Part shown: piece after piece, positions 1 to 6,466 of the stretch
Layout of the letters: each line of letters starts with the position of its first letter
How positions within the stretch are numbered: position 1 is the stretch's first letter
Assembly (NCBI GenBank): GCA_043800905.1
Contig: JAZDMO010000001.1
Span: forward strand, 1-50,514
Length of the DNA stretch: 50,514 bases
Source: JAHITU01 sp043800905
Lineage (GTDB): Bacteria > Patescibacteriota > Minisyncoccia > Phycocordibacterales > UBA12079
Direction of reading: 5' to 3'
Position numbers and translations under genes: made by a program
Notes under the pieces: model-generated
Told to the model about the DNA's origin: nothing
What the model saw: only the letters and a program-made list of their open reading frames with translations
Database searches by the model: none

Positions 1-21
1 ATAACTTTTTGTAAAAATAAA

Positions 22-43
22 AAAGTCGCCCGAAAGCGACTTT
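22..43 (-). terminator. Terminator of the tRNA transcript
   Basis: An 8-bp hairpin (AAAGTCGC / GCGACTTT, loop of six) followed on the minus strand by a T-rich run. It lies just past the 3' end of the tRNA-Asn gene and fits an intrinsic terminator for the two-tRNA transcript. Confidence 0.8.
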
Positions 44-54
44 ATAAAAAGGGT

Positions 55-131
55 TGGCTCCCTGAACAGGATTTGAACCTGCAACCAACGGGTTAACGGC
101 CCGTCACTCTACCTCTTTGAGCTATCAGGGA
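55..131 (-). tRNA. tRNA-Asn (GTT), CCA encoded, with C33
   Basis: The minus strand folds as a full cloverleaf: acceptor TCCCTGA/TCAGGGA, D-stem GCTC/GAGT, anticodon stem ACGGG/CCCGT, T-arm with loop TTCAAAT, discriminator G and encoded CCA. The seven-base anticodon loop reads CCGTTAA, so the anticodon is GTT (Asn), which agrees with G73. The base before the anticodon (position 33) is C, where nearly all elongator tRNAs have U. It is the second gene of a two-tRNA transcript, 11 bases after the tRNA-like gene at 143-215. Confidence 0.9.
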
Positions 132-142
132 GCATAAAGTTT

Positions 143-215
143 TGGTGAGGTGAAATGGATTTGAACCATCATTGCTAGCGTCGCGCTAGAGTCTTATCAT
201 TTAAACGATCACCTC
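143..215 (-). tRNA. tRNA-like gene with a shortened anticodon arm; identity unclear
   Basis: The minus strand has acceptor GAGGTGA/TCACCTC, discriminator A, encoded CCA, a T-arm (GATGG, loop TTCAAAT, CCATT) and a D-arm (GTTT/AGAC, loop of eight that lacks the usual GG pair). Between D-stem and T-stem there are only 20 bases, two fewer than the minimum for a normal anticodon arm plus variable loop. The segment pairs as CTAGC/GCTAG around a five-base loop GCGAC, or as a 4-bp stem around CGCGACG. Neither puts U at position 33 or gives a reliable anticodon. It may be an odd functional tRNA, a decayed copy, or an RNA with another role. Confidence 0.6.
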
Positions 216-234
216 GTAGAGAACAACTTTCGTT

Positions 235-262
235 ATATTAGCAAAAATAAATTGTTTGTCAA
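235..262 (-). promoter_or_regulatory. Promoter of the tRNA pair
   Basis: On the minus strand, TTGACA (257-262), a 16-base spacer and TAATAT (235-240). The predicted transcript starts about a dozen bases before the first tRNA. Confidence 0.7.
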
Positions 263-267
263 TTAAA

Positions 268-771
268 TTAAAGACTTTTATTATTTTGTGATTCTTTTCT
301 TAAATTACGAGCTTTTTCGGTAAAGAGAACTCCGTTTAGATGATCCGTTTCATGTTGGAAGGCTTGAGCTAATAAATCACTTCCGCCAAAAGTAAATTTG
401 TTACCTTCTTCGTCGTGGGCTTTAATGGTGGCTTTTTTGAATCTTTCGACTTCTCCATAAATTCCGCGGACGCTTAAACATCCTTCCTCTGCCCAAATTT
501 TATCTTTAGAAGTTTTTGTAATTTCAGGATTGATAAAAACCATATCTTGAAGTCCTTCGTTTTCACCAAAGATTTTTTTAGAGATAATAAAGATTCTTAG
601 AGATTCTCCGATTTGGGGAGCAGCTAAAGCTACAGCATCGTCAGTATTTCTTAATACTTCTTTCATAGTAGAAATTAAATTTTGAATTTTTTCAGATTTA
701 ATTTCGTTCAAAGGAATTTCTTTAGCTACTTTATTTAAAATTTCTTCTCCTTGTTGTAATACCTTAACCAT
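268..771 (-). CDS. def: Peptide deformylase
   Basis: Removes the formyl group from the N-terminal methionine of new proteins; a metalloenzyme acting at the ribosome exit. All three family motifs are present in the 167-aa product: an ALAAPQIG form of motif 1, EEGCLSV with the metal-binding Cys, and QHETDHLNG with the HExxH pair. Length is normal for a bacterial deformylase. The start has no Shine-Dalgarno sequence: TATAAT at 778-783 ends six bases before the ATG, which predicts a leaderless mRNA. It sits just upstream of the tRNA pair on the same strand, but that pair has its own promoter after the def stop codon. Confidence 0.95.
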   Translation of the reverse strand: MVKVLQQGEEILNKVAKEIPLNEIKSEKIQNLISTMKEVLRNTDDAVALAAPQIGESLRIFIISKKIFGENEGLQDMVFINPEITKTSKDKIWAEEGCLSVRGIYGEVERFKKATIKAHDEEGNKFTFGGSDLLAQAFQHETDHLNGVLFTEKARNLRKESQNNKSL

Positions 772-777
772 GTTCCC

Positions 778-805
778 ATTATATAGAGAAATTTTAAATT
801 TACAA
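778..805 (-). promoter_or_regulatory. def promoter, placed for a leaderless mRNA
   Basis: Minus strand: TTGTAA (800-805), a 16-base spacer and TATAAT (778-783). Only six bases separate the -10 box from the ATG, so transcription should begin at or beside the start codon. Confidence 0.65.
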
Positions 806-847
806 TTTAATTTTTAAATCGTTTCCTAGATTACTGTGATAAATTTT

Positions 848-1026
848 TAGATTGCTATGTCATTTCGTTTCACTTCACTCCTCGCGATGACAAAAATTTC
901 TTCGCAAAGACGAAAATTTTTGCTTTTCGTGACGATTTGCTTTGAGCAGACCGTCTTTGCGAGGAGAAAAAACTGTATTATCGCAGTTAACTGCGATAAT
1001 ACAGTTTTTCTGACGAAGCAATCCAG
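848..1026. repeat. Composite palindromic element with 42-bp perfect palindrome
   Basis: Bounded by TAGATTGCT at the left and AGCAATCCAG at the right, which are inverted relative to each other. Inside are TTTGCGAGGAG, a perfect 42-bp palindrome (968-1009) centred on TCGCAGTTAACTGCGA, and TGACGAAGCAATCCAG. It is one of many related spacer elements in the window. A reading frame across it is not credible as a gene. Confidence 0.8.
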
Positions 1027-1048
1027 TTTAAAAATTAAATCATTAAAA

Positions 1049-1068
1049 CCTGCCTGCCGGCAGGCAGG
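1049..1068. repeat. CCTGCCTGCC/GGCAGGCAGG palindrome, copy 1
   Basis: A perfect 20-bp GC-rich palindrome in AT-rich sequence. Identical copies occur at 20041-20060 and 22726-22745, and variants at 11244-11259 and 47796-47815. The flanks TTAAAA and ATTATT are shared with the copy at 22726. Confidence 0.9.
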
Positions 1069-1104
1069 ATTATTTAAAAATTAAAAATTGTAAATTAAAA
1101 ATTT

Positions 1105-1146
1105 AAAAAGCAAAAAATCTGATTTTAATCAGATTTTTTGCTTTTT
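1105..1146. terminator. Terminator hairpin overlapping the end of the PriA-N-like gene
   Basis: A 20-bp perfect stem (1105-1124 with 1127-1146) and a two-base loop, A-rich at one end and T-rich at the other, so it could end transcription from either side. The last codons and the stop codon of the minus-strand gene lie inside it, with the TAA starting in the loop. Confidence 0.75.
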
Positions 1147-1883
1147 AAGTATTGTCCTATTTTCCACCAAAATATTTTTTGTTGTTTTGAGGTTGGAAGT
1201 CGGCTTTGTTTTACTTCTGACCAGTATTGATAAATGGTCGCTTCTGGAATTTTTTTAAAAAATCCTAAATAAAAGCTAAAAGAACCCTTTCCTTTAGAAG
1301 CTTTTTCTCCAAAGTATTCTCTAATTTCATTAACTAGAAAATGTTTTTCTGAATGAATTTTTGTGTTTGTTTTTGTTTCTTTTTTTAACAAGTCACCAAT
1401 ATTTTGAAATTCTTTTCTGGGAAGATGTTCTTCTTTTTTAGGCAAAAATTTTTTTAATTTAGTCGTGATACTTTGAGAAGTAATTTTACTTAGATCTTTT
1501 TTTAAAGACTCTATTTTTTCGAGAGGAGTTTTTTCAGAAAGATTATTTATTTTTTCTAGGGTTTTTTTGGGAAGTATTTTTTCTAGACTTTGTTTAATGT
1601 CAAAATTAATTTTTATAGATTTAGTTTGGATTTCTGAAAAAAGTAGAGGATTAAATATTTCCAAAACAAAAGGATTTTTAATACTTTTTAAAACTTCTTT
1701 ATTTTGACGTAGAAAAAGTTTTTGTTTTTTTGAATCAATATTATCAATGACTAAAGCTGGCTTTTCTTTTGTTCCGTAGGGAATTAGTATGATTGAGCCA
1801 TTAGGAAAATCATGAGATGAAAAAAACAAAACAGGTTTTTGAAAACTGTTTCTAAATATAGGGAGAACTGTGATAATTTTCAT
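1125..1883 (-). CDS. PriA N-terminal-domain-like protein without helicase
   Basis: The 252-aa product begins like PriA (replication restart helicase) proteins: a short beta segment, VLPIFRNS, then FFSSHDFPNGSIILIPYG, a strand-turn pattern typical of the PriA 3'-DNA-binding domain. There is no Walker motif or helicase region. Residues 90-180 are Lys/Glu-rich and probably helical. The last 70 residues hold a second conserved-looking block, GKGSFSFYLGFFKK and FWWKIGQYLK. No Shine-Dalgarno sequence is seen; the start is the first ATG after an AT-rich leader. A role in DNA binding at stalled forks is inference only, and it could be a separate conserved Patescibacteria family. Confidence 0.5.
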   Translation of the reverse strand: MKIITVLPIFRNSFQKPVLFFSSHDFPNGSIILIPYGTKEKPALVIDNIDSKKQKLFLRQNKEVLKSIKNPFVLEIFNPLLFSEIQTKSIKINFDIKQSLEKILPKKTLEKINNLSEKTPLEKIESLKKDLSKITSQSITTKLKKFLPKKEEHLPRKEFQNIGDLLKKETKTNTKIHSEKHFLVNEIREYFGEKASKGKGSFSFYLGFFKKIPEATIYQYWSEVKQSRLPTSKQQKIFWWKIGQYLKSKKSD

Positions 1884-1923
1884 TAATTAATTGAATTAAA
1901 TTATTTTATAAAAAAATTCAAAT

Positions 1924-2556
1924 TTAGTAAGCAACCAACATTAAACTGTTGTTATCTAAGATATATAAAGTAGAATCATCTTTTTTAACAAAGAGAGGAT
2001 TTATTCCTTTATAAATTGGCTGTAAGTTTTCCTGAGTGGTTTCTAAGGCATATACACCTTCTTCTACAGATATAATGACCACGTCTTCTCTGTCTTTGTA
2101 AAAGTCTATCGCTTTAATTTTTTCTAAGAGAGTGGGGTTGGTAATTTTAACTAAAGCTTTCGGATTTTTGTTTGTTTGTCTAAACAATTTTAAAATATCG
2201 TAATACTCTGGATCTTCTTTTCCAATTAAAAATCCGCTAGCATTTTGAGGAATAAAGAACGGGTTTATTTCTGTCTGTTCCTTGGCAACAATATTAATTG
2301 TTTTTGTCCAAGGCCAATATCCTTGTTGAGATAAAATTATTGAATGTTCACCTTTTTTTAATTTTAAGTTTAGAGACTCGTTTAGCTTTTTTTCTTGGTT
2401 GTCTACAAAAATACTTAGATTATTTGTGGTCGGGCTTTGGATTTGTAAATTTCCGTATTGATTATTATTGTAAAAAAAATAAGCCACCACCATTAAAATA
2501 ATGGCTATTAAAATAGTAATTTTTGTTAATGAGTTTGATTTTTTATTTGTTTTCAT
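1924..2556 (-). CDS. Membrane-anchored PEGA-domain-like protein
   Basis: The product (210 aa from the chosen start) has a basic N-terminus, one membrane segment (about residues 10-30, ITILIAIILMVVAYFF) and an outward part with a PEGA-like module: IFVDNQ, LNLKLKKGEHSIIL and GYWPWTKTI. The remaining 110 residues look beta-rich. PEGA modules are common in surface proteins; the ligand is unknown. An in-frame ATG 15 bases further upstream lies inside the -10 hexamer TATGAT (2567-2572), so it cannot be translated from that promoter and the next ATG is chosen. It is divergent from murA. Confidence 0.65.
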   Translation of the reverse strand: MKTNKKSNSLTKITILIAIILMVVAYFFYNNNQYGNLQIQSPTTNNLSIFVDNQEKKLNESLNLKLKKGEHSIILSQQGYWPWTKTINIVAKEQTEINPFFIPQNASGFLIGKEDPEYYDILKLFRQTNKNPKALVKITNPTLLEKIKAIDFYKDREDVVIISVEEGVYALETTQENLQPIYKGINPLFVKKDDSTLYILDNNSLMLVAY

Positions 2557-2566
2557 CTTAATTCTT

Positions 2567-2594
2567 ATCATACCACTACTTTCATTAAAATCAA
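2567..2594 (-). promoter_or_regulatory. Promoter of the PEGA gene
   Basis: Minus strand: TTGATT (2589-2594), a 16-base spacer and TATGAT (2567-2572), ten bases before the chosen ATG. It adjoins the divergent murA promoter. Confidence 0.55.
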
Positions 2595-2623
2595 TTGTAA
2601 ATTAATCTAAAAAGTCTTAATAT
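2595..2623 (+). promoter_or_regulatory. murA promoter
   Basis: TTGTAA (2595-2600), a 17-base spacer and TAATAT (2618-2623), seven bases before the ATG. AGGAG occurs at 2624-2628, but it would lie largely outside an mRNA started here. Confidence 0.55.
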
Positions 2624-2630
2624 AGGAGTA

Positions 2631-3902
2631 ATGAAAAAGGACAAGTTTATTATTCAAGGTCTGGGGGGAGAAAAGACATTGTCTGGTAAAATTCGAGTTA
2701 ATGGAGCAAAAAATGCTGTTTTGCCAGTTATGGCTTCCAGCGTTCTTTTTCAAGATGGTTTTATTTTAGAAAATATTCCAAATATTGAAGACATTCATAG
2801 AATGGAAGAAATTTTTGGAAGTTTAGGAATAAAATTATTTCAAATAGGAGAGGGTGTCTATGAAATTGATTCCAGTTCTTGTAATAATTTTAAAATAGAT
2901 GAAGACGCTGCTAAAAGGATGAGAGCGGCAGTAATTTTTATGGGTCCCGTTTTAGCTCGTTTTGGTAAGCTGGTTTCTCCTCACCCTGGCGGTTGCGTAA
3001 TTGGAAGTCGCCCCATTGATTTTTTCTTAGAAGGTTTTAAAAAGATGGGAGTTAAGTACGAGTGGAAAGATGAGAAATATTATATGGAGGTTGCTGGAGG
3101 AAAATTAAAGGGAGCTGAAATATTTTTTAAAGTGCCGAGTGTTACAGCTACCGAAGCTTTTATTTTAGCTGGTATTTTGGCCGAGGGAAAAACTATTTTA
3201 AAAAATGTAGCCATGGAACCAGAAATTATGGATTTGATTGAATTTTTGAATTCTTGCGGAGCTAAAATTTCAGGCGGGGGAAGCCCTATTATTGAAATTG
3301 AAGGGGGCGAACTTTTAAGGTCAAATGGTAAAAGATATCGTACTATGCCAGATCGTTTGGAGACAGGGAGTTTTTTAATTTTGGGAGCTTTATGTGCTTC
3401 TGATTTGGAGATTACTCACTGTCGTCCCAAGGATTTAGAAATTATTATAGAGGTGCTTAGGGATGCTGGAGTTGAGATGAAAGTCGGTATTGATTCGATT
3501 AGGGTAAATAATAAAAATATAAAAAATTATAAATCTTTTAATATTAAGACCCATGAATACCCCGGCTTTCCAACAGATTTACAATCACCTATGTTAGTTT
3601 TTTTAACTCAAACTCAGGGTGAAGCCTTGGTGTTTGAAACTATTTTTGAAGGACGTTTAAATTACACTGAGGATTTACAAAAAATGGGAGCTGATATAAA
3701 AATGTGGGATTCTAATAGGGTGACGGTTAAAGGGCCAACTCCTTTGAAGGGGAGAGAATTAGATGGTCCGGATATTCGATCGGGTTTTGCTTTTGTGATT
3801 GCAGGTTTAGTTGCAAAAAAAGAATCGATTATTAATAATGTTTATTATATTGACCGAGGTTATGAAAGTATTGAAAAAAGGTTGGAAAAAAATAGGAGCT
3901 GA
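2631..3902 (+). CDS. murA: UDP-GlcNAc 1-carboxyvinyltransferase (MurA), end frameshifted
   Basis: First committed step of peptidoglycan synthesis: transfers enolpyruvate from PEP to UDP-GlcNAc in the cytoplasm. The 423-aa product has the family pattern: KNAVLPVMA near the N-terminus and GGCVIGSRPID, which carries the catalytic cysteine that fosfomycin modifies. The end is odd. After IDRGYESIEKRLEK the frame reads NRS and stops, but removing one A from the A7 run at 3886-3892 continues as IGAEIKRARE and stops at 3922-3924, which is the expected MurA ending. Either the sequence carries a homopolymer error or the last few residues are truly altered. The rest is intact and probably functional. 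mreB follows after about 100 bases. Confidence 0.93.
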   Translation: MKKDKFIIQGLGGEKTLSGKIRVNGAKNAVLPVMASSVLFQDGFILENIPNIEDIHRMEEIFGSLGIKLFQIGEGVYEIDSSSCNNFKIDEDAAKRMRAAVIFMGPVLARFGKLVSPHPGGCVIGSRPIDFFLEGFKKMGVKYEWKDEKYYMEVAGGKLKGAEIFFKVPSVTATEAFILAGILAEGKTILKNVAMEPEIMDLIEFLNSCGAKISGGGSPIIEIEGGELLRSNGKRYRTMPDRLETGSFLILGALCASDLEITHCRPKDLEIIIEVLRDAGVEMKVGIDSIRVNNKNIKNYKSFNIKTHEYPGFPTDLQSPMLVFLTQTQGEALVFETIFEGRLNYTEDLQKMGADIKMWDSNRVTVKGPTPLKGRELDGPDIRSGFAFVIAGLVAKKESIINNVYYIDRGYESIEKRLEKNRS

Positions 3903-3999
3903 AATAAAAAGGGCAAGAGAATAAATAGAAAACTAAAAATTAAAAATGAAAAACGAAAATTACATTAACAGACAACAAAAGAAAATAATTTAACTTATT

Positions 4000-5013
4000 A
4001 TGTCATTTTTTACAAAAAAATTAGGAATAGATTTGGGCACAGCCAATACTTTGGTTTTTGCTCCAGGCAGAGGGGTTATTTTAAACGAACCTTCGGTAGT
4101 AGCAATTTCTGAAATTGATAATAAAATTTTAGCGGTAGGTATTGAAGCCAAAAAAATGATAGGAAGAACTCCTGATAATATTATCACTTATAGACCAATG
4201 CGTGATGGGGTTATCGCCGATTATCGAGTGACCGAAGCGATGTTACGTTATTATATTAATAAAGCTTTAGGGCGATGGAATTTTTTTAAGCCGGAAGTAA
4301 TTATTTCTGTTCCTGCAGGAATTACCTCTACAGAAAGGAGGGCTGTGATTGAAGCTACTTTAAAGGCGGGAGCTAAAAAAGCTTTTGTAGTGAAAGAACC
4401 AATTTTAGCAGCTATTGGGGCTGGAGTTATGATCGAAGAAGCTGGGGGTCATATGATTGCTGATATCGGTGGAGGTACTATTGATGTAGCTGTAATTTCT
4501 TTGGGGGGAATTGTGGCCTCGACTTCTGTTAAATGTGCTGGAGATAAAATAAATCGTGCCATCATTGATTTTGTTAAAAGAACCTATAATCTTTCTATTG
4601 GAGATAAAACTGCTGAAGATATAAAAATTCAGGTGGGTTCAGCTCTTCCTTTGGAAGAGGAATTGGTTACTGAAATTAGGGGTCGAGATGTTATTTCTGG
4701 TTTGCCACGTTCTGTTGAAATTAAAACGAATGAAATTGCTAGAGCTTTAACTAAAGAATTGAGAGAAATGGTTAAGGCAATTAAAACGGTTTTTCAGGAT
4801 ACTCCACCTGAATTATCAGCTGACATCATGCAACGAGGAATTATTATGACAGGAGGTTCTTCCCAATTGAGAAATTTACCAGAGTTAATTTACCGTCGAA
4901 CTGGGGTTAAGGCTCGGTTAGCTAAAGACCCTCTTTATTGTGTTGCTAAAGGTACAGGGGTGGCTTTGCAACATTTAGATGTCTATCGTAAAAGTGTTAT
5001 TTCAAAACGTTAG
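4000..5013 (+). CDS. mreB: Rod-shape protein MreB (bacterial actin)
   Basis: Forms membrane-associated filaments that guide lateral wall synthesis. The 337-aa product has the actin-fold nucleotide motifs: phosphate 1 GIDLGTANT (residues 9-17), phosphate 2 IADIGGGTIDVAV and the adenosine motif MTGGSS. Length is typical. The N-terminus SFFTKK is short and amphipathic, as in other membrane-binding MreB. No mreC or mreD is seen next to it; instead it lies between murA and a clamp-loader gene. No Shine-Dalgarno sequence is seen before the ATG. Its presence together with the division cluster at 42499-47705 suggests a walled cell. Confidence 0.97.
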   Translation: MSFFTKKLGIDLGTANTLVFAPGRGVILNEPSVVAISEIDNKILAVGIEAKKMIGRTPDNIITYRPMRDGVIADYRVTEAMLRYYINKALGRWNFFKPEVIISVPAGITSTERRAVIEATLKAGAKKAFVVKEPILAAIGAGVMIEEAGGHMIADIGGGTIDVAVISLGGIVASTSVKCAGDKINRAIIDFVKRTYNLSIGDKTAEDIKIQVGSALPLEEELVTEIRGRDVISGLPRSVEIKTNEIARALTKELREMVKAIKTVFQDTPPELSADIMQRGIIMTGGSSQLRNLPELIYRRTGVKARLAKDPLYCVAKGTGVALQHLDVYRKSVISKR

Positions 5014-5068
5014 GAAATTTAAGGAGTAAGTTTTTCCTAAATAATTAAAACCTAATCCACTATCCGTC

Positions 5069-5084
5069 TCCGCCAACTGGCGGA
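5069..5084. repeat. TCCGCCAACTGGCGGA palindrome, copy 1
   Basis: A 16-bp near-perfect palindrome in the 100-base spacer between mreB and the delta-prime-like gene. An identical copy lies in the loop of the terminator at 7361-7412. A further hairpin, TTAGGAAA...TTTCCTAA, lies just after the mreB stop codon. Confidence 0.75.
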
Positions 5085-5113
5085 TGAGGGAGGCGGGACT
5101 AACCCACTAATTT

Positions 5114-5869
5114 ATGTCTTTATTAGATAAATATTTTGAAAAATATTATGAACACCATGCCCATTTAATTGAGGGAAATGTTGAATGGATAGCTTCAGAA
5201 TTAATTAATTTTTTAATTGAAAATAAAGTTTTGATTTCAAGTCATGACCCTGATTTATATGTGGGAGAATTTGATATTTTAGGAATGAACGATGGAAGAA
5301 TGGTTCAAGATTTTATTTCAAAAAAGCCTTTCCGAGGAGAGAAAAAAATAATAATTTTGAAAACAAATTTTATTACTCATGAAACCCAAAATTCTTTATT
5401 AAAAACATTTGAAGAACCAACTGCTAGTAGTTTTTTGTTTTTATTGATGCCTTCAACAGAAAATCTTTTAGCGACCCTACATTCTCGTTTGAATTTTTTT
5501 AGAATATTGGATGAGGATGATTTTGAAAATAAATTTGTTGAAGAATTTTTAAAATCTAATCTGTCTAAAAGATTAGATTTAATTAAAAAGTTTTTACCCC
5601 AAAAAACAGACGAAAAAGTAAACAAAACAAAGATAATTTCTTTTTTAAATAACTTAGAAAGTGTTTTGTATCAAAAATTTGCAAATGCTCAAAATTTAAT
5701 GTCTAGTAAAGAAAAAGGATCGGCAACAGACCTGTCCGCCATGGTTTTAACGGAGGAGTTGTCGACCCAAACTATGGTTTTCGAAGAAATTCGTCAATGT
5801 CGTTCCTATTTAAATGATCGAGCCCCTTCAGTCAAAATGATTCTAGAACATCTTTCTCAAATTATTTAA
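5114..5869 (+). CDS. holB: DNA polymerase III delta-prime-like clamp-loader subunit
   Basis: The 251-aa product carries the delta-prime/gamma signature QNSLLKTFEEP followed by FLFLLMPSTENLLATLHSR, where a sensor-1-type strand and the SRC-like arginine segment of clamp loaders are expected. There is no P-loop, as in delta-prime, and the protein is shorter than the usual 320-330 aa because the N-terminal nucleotide-binding part is cut down. The C-terminal half is helical. It would load the sliding clamp together with the gamma/tau and delta subunits, which are not in this window. There is no Shine-Dalgarno sequence. A diverged gamma-like subunit remains possible. Confidence 0.72.
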   Translation: MSLLDKYFEKYYEHHAHLIEGNVEWIASELINFLIENKVLISSHDPDLYVGEFDILGMNDGRMVQDFISKKPFRGEKKIIILKTNFITHETQNSLLKTFEEPTASSFLFLLMPSTENLLATLHSRLNFFRILDEDDFENKFVEEFLKSNLSKRLDLIKKFLPQKTDEKVNKTKIISFLNNLESVLYQKFANAQNLMSSKEKGSATDLSAMVLTEELSTQTMVFEEIRQCRSYLNDRAPSVKMILEHLSQII

Positions 5870-5890
5870 GTTTTTTTGTTAAAAAAGAAA

Positions 5891-5912
5891 CCGCCAGTTA
5901 AAAAACTGGCGG
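5891..5912 (-). terminator. Terminator of the Cys-rich 90-aa gene
   Basis: CCGCCAGTT/AACTGGCGG stem with a four-base loop. On the minus strand it is followed by TTTCTTTTTT, so it should end the gene at 5938-6210. It lies between convergent genes. Confidence 0.75.
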
Positions 5913-5937
5913 GGCTTGAGTAGCTTTTACTATTAAG

Positions 5938-6210
5938 CTAGGCGGTGACGAAAGAGCTTTCGATCACTTTAAGGAATCTTTGTGGAACGAAATCTTGGTT
6001 TTTTATTTCGGTTGCTTCTTGACTGAAAGAAATTTCAAAACAAAAACATTCATTCAGAGCAGGGGTTTTCATGAGAACCTCCCAGCAAACTCCACAGGAA
6101 TATTGCCTTTCTTTTTTCACAGATACCGCGAATCCTTTGTTAATTAGAGTTCTGACAAACTCTTTTTGGAAAATCGGATAGCCAGATTTACAACAAAGAC
6201 TTAAACTCAT
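5938..6210 (-). CDS. Cys-rich small protein of unknown function (90 aa)
   Basis: Not recognised. The frame is open further upstream, but an excellent AGGAGG lies five bases before the ATG at 6210, so that start is chosen, giving MSLSLCCKSG and so on. The protein has paired cysteines (CC near the N-terminus, CGVC in the middle, CFC later) that could bind a metal or form a redox pair; no membrane segment is seen. It has its own downstream terminator at 5891-5912. The Shine-Dalgarno sequence directly follows the stop codon of the 33-codon frame at 6222-6323, so translation could be coupled. It belongs to the set of small ribosome-binding-site genes in this window. Confidence 0.6.
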   Translation of the reverse strand: MSLSLCCKSGYPIFQKEFVRTLINKGFAVSVKKERQYSCGVCWEVLMKTPALNECFCFEISFSQEATEIKNQDFVPQRFLKVIESSFVTA

Positions 6211-6221
6211 AAACCCTCCTA

Positions 6222-6323
6222 TTAGAGATAATCGATAGATGGACAACTCCTTAAAAAATACCTTTTCCACCACATTTCTTGAATGACTTCTCTTTCTTCT
6301 ATTGTTAATTGTTTATATTTCAT
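6222..6323 (-). CDS. 33-aa frame resembling the start of an IS30-type transposase
   Basis: A short minus-strand frame starts MKYKQLTIEEREVIQEM, close in pattern to the N-terminal helix-turn-helix entry of IS30-family transposases, then loses the similarity and stops. It has no strong Shine-Dalgarno sequence of its own. Its stop codon is two bases from the AGGAGG of the next gene. It may be a remnant of an insertion sequence, a small leader peptide, or a chance match. Confidence 0.3.
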   Translation of the reverse strand: MKYKQLTIEEREVIQEMWWKRYFLRSCPSIDYL

Positions 6324-6400
6324 AACACTTTGATTTTACCAAAGTGTTGCACTTACTTGTTGAACATAGCCCTCTTCTATAAATAAATTTTTAAACCAAG

Positions 6401-6420
6401 TATCGCAGTTAACTGCGATA
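6401..6420. repeat. TATCGCAGTTAACTGCGATA palindrome
   Basis: A perfect 20-bp palindrome upstream of the uracil-DNA glycosylase promoter. The same core lies inside longer palindromes at 968-1009, 26701-26742 and 41834-41853. Confidence 0.85.
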
Positions 6421-6430
6421 AGAAGAGTTA

Positions 6431-6460
6431 TTCTTGATTTGAATTTTTTTGTAGTATAAT
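6431..6460 (+). promoter_or_regulatory. Uracil-DNA glycosylase promoter, leaderless geometry
   Basis: TTCTTG (6431-6436), an 18-base spacer and a perfect TATAAT (6455-6460), with only six bases before the ATG at 6467. Confidence 0.65.
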
Positions 6461-6466
6461 TTTTCT

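Noticed and set aside
40..220. tRNA-Ser (CGA) for the second tRNA
   Set aside because: CGA can be placed in the centre of the loop, but there is no long variable arm as in tRNA-Ser and no U33, so no identity is assigned.
848..1026. CRISPR-like array
   Set aside because: The repeats are inverted and scattered, with no regular spacing or spacers, and no cas gene is in the window.
857..1084. Open frame of 75 codons on the plus strand
   Set aside because: It runs through palindromic repeats, has no ribosome-binding site, and its product is only a translation of repeat sequence.
3886..3892. Programmed ribosomal frameshift in murA
   Set aside because: There is an A run but no clear stimulatory stem or upstream Shine-Dalgarno sequence, and only a short tail would be gained. 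A sequence error or slippage is simpler.
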